Shown piece after piece: positions 6,887-10,187 of a DNA stretch of 10,187 bases. Each line of letters opens with the position of its first letter. Position 1 is the first letter of the stretch. The notes beneath the pieces were generated by a model. That model saw only the letters and a list, made by a program, of their open reading frames with translations. It was not told the origin of the DNA and did no database searches. This stretch comes from Zoogloeaceae bacterium (GTDB lineage Bacteria; Pseudomonadota; Gammaproteobacteria; Burkholderiales; Rhodocyclaceae): positions 1 through 10,187 of the forward strand of contig SSSX01000102.1 in assembly GCA_015657735.1 (NCBI GenBank). Direction: 5' to 3'. The translations under genes and the position numbers were made by a program.

Positions 6887-8017
6887 GTGCCCGTTTTGAA
6901 TTACGATACTTTCATCAACATCCTGTTTTCGCGCGTGCCGCGGGCCGACGTCACCCGTGCGCTGGTGATCGTCAACGTCGTCGTGTTCGTGGTGCTGGCG
7001 GCCGTTTCGATGAACCCGATGCAGATTCCGTCGGAGCTGTTGATCCGGGCCGGCGGCAACTTTGCGCCGCTGGTCCAGCAGGGGCAGCCGTGGCGTTTCT
7101 TCACGGCGCTGTTCCTGCACGGCGGGCTGCTCCACGTCGGGCTCAACATGCTGGCCCTGCACCAGGCGGGGCAGATCGTCGAGCGTCTGTTCGGGCGCGC
7201 CGGCTTCCTGACGATCTATCTCGTCGCCGGTCTGCTCGGCAATCTGGCCAGCCTGTGGTGGAAGCCGGGGCCGGTCAGCGTCGGCGCGTCGGGGGCGATC
7301 TTCGGCGTGTATGGCGCGCTGCTGGCCTACCTGCTGCTGCAGCGCGGTTCGGTGCCGGCCGAGGCGTTCCGCGAGATGCGCTCGGGCACGCTGGGTTTCA
7401 TCGGCTATTCGCTGTTCGCCGGCTTCTCGATTCCCGGCATCGACAACGCCGCCCACCTCGGTGGGCTGGTGGGCGGGCTGCTGCTCGGCGCGGCCTTCGC
7501 CGAGCCGATCATCGCGCCGCGGCCGGTGCGCTGGACGATGCCGCGGGCGCTCGGCGGGCTGATCGGTGCCGGCCTGCTCGGCGCCGCGCTGTGGCAGACC
7601 GCGCCGCAGGTGGCACGCAACTTCGCGGTCGAGTCGGCCTACCAGCAGACGATCCGCCGTTTCGTCCTCGAGGAGCAGGACTTGCTGCGCGAGCAGACGG
7701 CGCTGCTGGAGGCCTTGCGCCTGCGCCGCGTCACCGAGGCGGAGGCCCTCGAAAAGCTTGAGCAGGATTTCATCCCGCGCTGGGATCGGGCCGTCACCCA
7801 GCTGTCGTGGCGCGAGGCGCCGGACGACTCGGAGTGGCAGCGCGACGAACTGGTGCACTACGCGGCGACCCGCCGCGACGCCCTGAAGGCCCTCGTCCAG
7901 GCGCTCGAAACCCATCAGCCGGTGTGGGTCGAGCGCTCCCGCGGGCTGCAGGTGCAGGCCGACAACATCCTGCTGCAGATGCGTCTGCGCAAGTCGGTGG
8001 AAGCGGCCGGGCACTGA
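6887..8017 (+). CDS. Rhomboid family intramembrane serine protease with C-terminal extension
   Basis: A 376-residue membrane protein that would cleave transmembrane substrates within the bilayer. The catalytic serine is S135 in GASG (133-136), beside GAIFGVYGALLAY, and the catalytic histidine is H190 in NAAHLGG. H83 and N87 of HVGLNML match the conserved oxyanion-region residues. Hydrophobic segments lie at about 24-41, 70-90, 105-123, 133-151, 168-182, 188-207 and 219-237. Seven segments would put the C-terminus in the periplasm. Residues about 240-376 form an extra soluble, highly charged, probably helical or coiled-coil region (around 250-300), not part of the catalytic core; I do not recognise it. 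The GTG at 6887 is used, but its GGAG (6881-6884) is only 2 nt away. A TTG at 6896 in the same frame is an alternative with 11-nt spacing. dnaE follows after 56 nt. Substrates are unknown. Confidence 0.92.
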   Translation: MPVLNYDTFINILFSRVPRADVTRALVIVNVVVFVVLAAVSMNPMQIPSELLIRAGGNFAPLVQQGQPWRFFTALFLHGGLLHVGLNMLALHQAGQIVERLFGRAGFLTIYLVAGLLGNLASLWWKPGPVSVGASGAIFGVYGALLAYLLLQRGSVPAEAFREMRSGTLGFIGYSLFAGFSIPGIDNAAHLGGLVGGLLLGAAFAEPIIAPRPVRWTMPRALGGLIGAGLLGAALWQTAPQVARNFAVESAYQQTIRRFVLEEQDLLREQTALLEALRLRRVTEAEALEKLEQDFIPRWDRAVTQLSWREAPDDSEWQRDELVHYAATRRDALKALVQALETHQPVWVERSRGLQVQADNILLQMRLRKSVEAAGH

Positions 8018-8027
8018 CGAGAAATGT

Positions 8028-8050
8028 GCCGCCGGAGGTGAACCGGCGGC
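8028..8050 (+). terminator. GC hairpin between the rhomboid gene and dnaE
   Basis: GCCGCCGG (8028-8035) pairs perfectly with CCGGCGGC (8043-8050), 8 bp, loop AGGTGAA, starting 10 nt after the rhomboid stop. No T-tract follows. The loop looks like a ribosome-binding sequence but no usable start codon follows at the right distance. It may end or attenuate the rhomboid transcript before dnaE. Confidence 0.5.
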
Positions 8051-8067
8051 CGGGCGGCAGGTAAAAT
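8039..8067 (+). promoter_or_regulatory. Possible dnaE promoter with -10 box 6 nt before the ATG
   Basis: TAAAAT (8062-8067) matches 5 of 6 of the -10 consensus. The -35 at 17-bp spacing, TGAACC (8039-8044), matches only 3 of 6 and lies in the upstream hairpin. Short arms CGGCA (8055-8059) and TGCCG (8068-8072) flank the -10 box symmetrically. Transcription would start at or next to the dnaE ATG. Confidence 0.35.
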
Positions 8068-8073
8068 TGCCGG

Positions 8074-10187
8074 ATGCCCGAATCCAACGCCACCCATTCC
8101 CCCCGTTTCATCCACCTGCGGCTGCACACCGAGTATTCGATCTCCGACGGGATCGTGCAGGTCGATGCGGCCATCGCCCGCGCGGCTGCCGACGGCATGC
8201 CGGCGCTGGGCATCTCCGATCTGGCCAACCTGTTCGGGATGGTCAAGTTCTACAAGGGCGCCCGCGGCAAGGGCATCAAGCCCGTCGTCGGCGCCGACTG
8301 CTGGATCACCAACGCAGCCGACCGCGACAAGCCGTCGCGGGTGCTGTTGATCTGCCGCAGCCGCAAGGGCTACGGCCAGCTGTGCGAACTGCTGACGCAG
8401 GCCTACATGGAGAACAAGTACCGCGGCCGGGCCGAAATCCGCCGCGACTGGCTGACCGCCGGGTCGGCATCCGACATCCTGTGCCTGTCCGGCGCCCGCG
8501 ACGGCGACGTGGGCCAGGCGCTGGCCAACGGCAACCCGCAACTCGCCGAGACGCTCGCCGCCGACTGGGCGCGGCGCTTCCCCGACGGTTTCTACATCGA
8601 ACTGCAGCGCGCCGGCCACCCGGGCACCGAGAGCTACATCCGCGACGCGGTGCAGCTCGCCGCCAGGCTCGACCTGCCGGTCGTCGCCACCCACCCGATC
8701 CAGTTCACCCGGCCGGAGGATTTCAAGGCCCACGAGGCCCGCGTGTGCATCGCCGAGGGCTACGTGCTGGCCGACAAGCGGCGCCCCAAGGAATTCACCG
8801 ATCAGCAGTATTTCAAGACCCAGGACGAGATGGCGGCGCTCTTCGCCGATCTGCCGGAGGCCCTCGAGAACAGCGTCGAGATCGCCCGCCGCTGTTCGCT
8901 CACCGTGCAACTGGGCAAGAACTTCCTGCCCCTGTTTCCGACCCCGGAGGGCATGACCCTCGACGACTTCCTCGTCCAGGAGGCCAAGACCGGCCTCGAG
9001 CTGCGCCTCAGGGAGCTCTACCCGAACGAGGTCGAACGCGAGCAGCAGCGGCCGCAGTACGAGGCGCGCCTCAAGTTCGAAACCGACACCATCATCCAGA
9101 TGGGTTTTCCGGGCTACTTCCTGATCGTTGCCGACTTCATCAACTGGGCCAAGCACAACGGCGTGCCGGTGGGGCCGGGGCGGGGTTCCGGCGCAGGATC
9201 GCTGGTCGCCTACAGTCTGCGCATCACCGACCTCGATCCGCTCGCCTACGCGCTGCTGTTCGAACGCTTCCTGAACCCGGAGCGGGTGTCGATGCCCGAC
9301 TTCGACATCGACTTCTGCCAGGACAACCGCTACAAGGTCATCGAATATGTGCGCGGCCACTACGGCGCCGACGCGGTGAGCCAGATCGCCACCTTCGGCA
9401 CGATGGCCTCGAAGGCCGTGGTGCGCGACGTCGGCCGCGTGCTCGACCTGCCCTATGGCCTGTGCGACCGGCTCTCCAAGCTGATCCCGGTGGTGCAGAA
9501 CAAGCCGCTGTCGCTCAACGACGCGCGCGAGCAGGAGCCGCAGATCAACGAACTGATGGCCGACGGCAACGACGGCGAGTCGATCCAGGAACTGTGGAGC
9601 CTCGCCGAGCCGCTCGAGGGTCTGACCCGCGGCGTCGGCATGCACGCCGGCGGCGTGCTGATCGCGCCGGGCAAGCTCACCGACTTCTGTCCGCTGTACA
9701 TCGCCGACGGCGAAGACGCCACGCCGGTTTCCCAGTTCGACAAGGACGACGTCGAGGCGGTGGGGCTGGTCAAGTTCGACTTCCTCGGCCTGCGCAACCT
9801 CACCATCATCGAACTGGCGCTGGACTACGTGCAGCGGCTCACCGGCGAGCGCATCGACCTGATGAGCCTCGGTTTCGAGGATCAGGCGGCCTACCAGATC
9901 CTCCGTGAAGCCAACACCACGGCGATCTTCCAGGTCGAATCGGAAGGCATGAAAAAGCTCCTCAAGAAGCTGGCGCCCGACCGCTTCGAGGACATCATCG
10001 CCGTGCTGGCGCTGTACCGTCCCGGCCCGCTGGGTTCGGGGATGGTCGACGACTTCATCCTGCGCAAGAAGGGCCAGCAGGCCATCGACTATTTCCACCC
10101 GGACCTCGAAGGCTGCCTGTCGCCCACTTACGGGGTGATCGTGTATCAGGAACAGGTGATGCAGATCTCCCAGATCATCGGCGGCTA
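8074..10187 (+). CDS. dnaE: DNA polymerase III alpha subunit (N-terminal 704 residues)
   Basis: The replicative polymerase catalytic subunit, open at the window's right edge; full-length relatives are about 1150-1180 residues, so the fingers end, beta-clamp and tau-binding parts are missing here. The PHP domain starts at FIHLRLHTEYSISDG (12-26). Its first metal histidine is replaced by Arg16 and the ALGISDLANLFG strand lacks the usual DH pair, as in E. coli, so PHP proofreading is probably inactive and a separate DnaQ would be needed. The palm has GPGRGSGAGS (367-376), the catalytic Asp411 and Asp413 in PDFDIDF, and Asp569 in KFDFLGLR, matching E. coli D401, D403 and D555. GVGMHAGGVLIAP and YGVIVYQEQVMQI are typical of DnaE1. 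The ATG at 8074 is forced: an in-frame TAA at 8062 blocks any earlier start. There is no clear ribosome site before it. It is the type of dnaE expected as the main replicase, not the error-prone DnaE2. Confidence 0.98.
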   Translation, partial: MPESNATHSPRFIHLRLHTEYSISDGIVQVDAAIARAAADGMPALGISDLANLFGMVKFYKGARGKGIKPVVGADCWITNAADRDKPSRVLLICRSRKGYGQLCELLTQAYMENKYRGRAEIRRDWLTAGSASDILCLSGARDGDVGQALANGNPQLAETLAADWARRFPDGFYIELQRAGHPGTESYIRDAVQLAARLDLPVVATHPIQFTRPEDFKAHEARVCIAEGYVLADKRRPKEFTDQQYFKTQDEMAALFADLPEALENSVEIARRCSLTVQLGKNFLPLFPTPEGMTLDDFLVQEAKTGLELRLRELYPNEVEREQQRPQYEARLKFETDTIIQMGFPGYFLIVADFINWAKHNGVPVGPGRGSGAGSLVAYSLRITDLDPLAYALLFERFLNPERVSMPDFDIDFCQDNRYKVIEYVRGHYGADAVSQIATFGTMASKAVVRDVGRVLDLPYGLCDRLSKLIPVVQNKPLSLNDAREQEPQINELMADGNDGESIQELWSLAEPLEGLTRGVGMHAGGVLIAPGKLTDFCPLYIADGEDATPVSQFDKDDVEAVGLVKFDFLGLRNLTIIELALDYVQRLTGERIDLMSLGFEDQAAYQILREANTTAIFQVESEGMKKLLKKLAPDRFEDIIAVLALYRPGPLGSGMVDDFILRKKGQQAIDYFHPDLEGCLSPTYGVIVYQEQVMQISQIIGG

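Noticed and set aside
8036..8064. AGGTGA ribosome-site-like sequence followed by a GTG-initiated short frame before dnaE
   Set aside because: The GTG at 8038 lies inside the motif itself and its frame ends at the TAA at 8062 after eight codons. No start codon sits at a usable distance, so it is not a gene and not the dnaE ribosome site.
8067..9908. A 613-codon plus-strand frame overlapping dnaE
   Set aside because: The overlapping frame, which contains the PHP and palm motifs of DnaE, is plainly the real one. This frame is Arg/Gly/Pro-rich and motif-free.
7915..10098. A 727-codon minus-strand open frame over dnaE
   Set aside because: Antisense shadow of dnaE; it lacks recognisable motifs and has the same H/G/D/L/V-rich composition as other mirrors in this window.

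Overview
The window is GC-rich chromosomal DNA from a Gram-negative bacterium. It most likely comes from a betaproteobacterium, plausibly of the Rhodocyclales (Azoarcus/Thauera-like). The basis is gene content: a MaeB-type malic enzyme with a phosphotransacetylase-like tail, an E. coli-like QorA, a GAF-like/GGDEF protein, and a proteobacterial DnaE with a degenerate PHP domain. The order assignment is inference; no rRNA or other phylogenetic marker is present. The region reads as ordinary core chromosome. I see no insertion sequence, phage gene, tRNA, rRNA, CRISPR array or toxin-antitoxin pair.

Layout, left to right. (1) 1-500, minus: the N-terminal 166 residues of a family 2 glycosyltransferase of the polyprenol-phosphate mannosyltransferase type, cut by the window edge. 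(2) 501-773: an intergenic stretch with an A/T-rich 28-bp interrupted palindrome (556-583) and a 10-bp-stem hairpin (736-765) just after the next gene. (3) 774-1541, minus: a solitary ParA-family ATPase with no ParB in view. (4) 1542-1896: a 355-base divergent spacer with a sigma70-like promoter for maeB and a GC-rich leader of about 225 nt holding several hairpins. (5) 1897-4191, plus: maeB. (6) 4312-5286 and 5289-5696, plus: qor and, 2 nt later, a small predicted secreted protein of unknown family. (7) 5718-6791, minus and convergent: a predicted diguanylate cyclase with a GGEEF motif and an I-site. (8) 6887-8017, plus: a rhomboid intramembrane serine protease with a long C-terminal extension. 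(9) 8074-10187, plus: dnaE, DNA polymerase III alpha subunit, running off the right edge.

The genes do not form one pathway. maeB links the TCA cycle to pyruvate and NADPH; qor is an NADPH-dependent enone/quinone reductase; the GGDEF protein would make c-di-GMP; the rhomboid is membrane proteolysis; dnaE is replication. Only qor plus the small secreted gene look like one operon.

The most interesting signals are non-coding: the palindrome upstream of the glycosyltransferase, the structured maeB leader, a -10-like box only 6 nt before the forced dnaE start (a possible leaderless mRNA), and a recurring pattern of hairpins lacking T-tracts that begin 8-10 nt after stop codons. I found no convincing undescribed multi-gene system.
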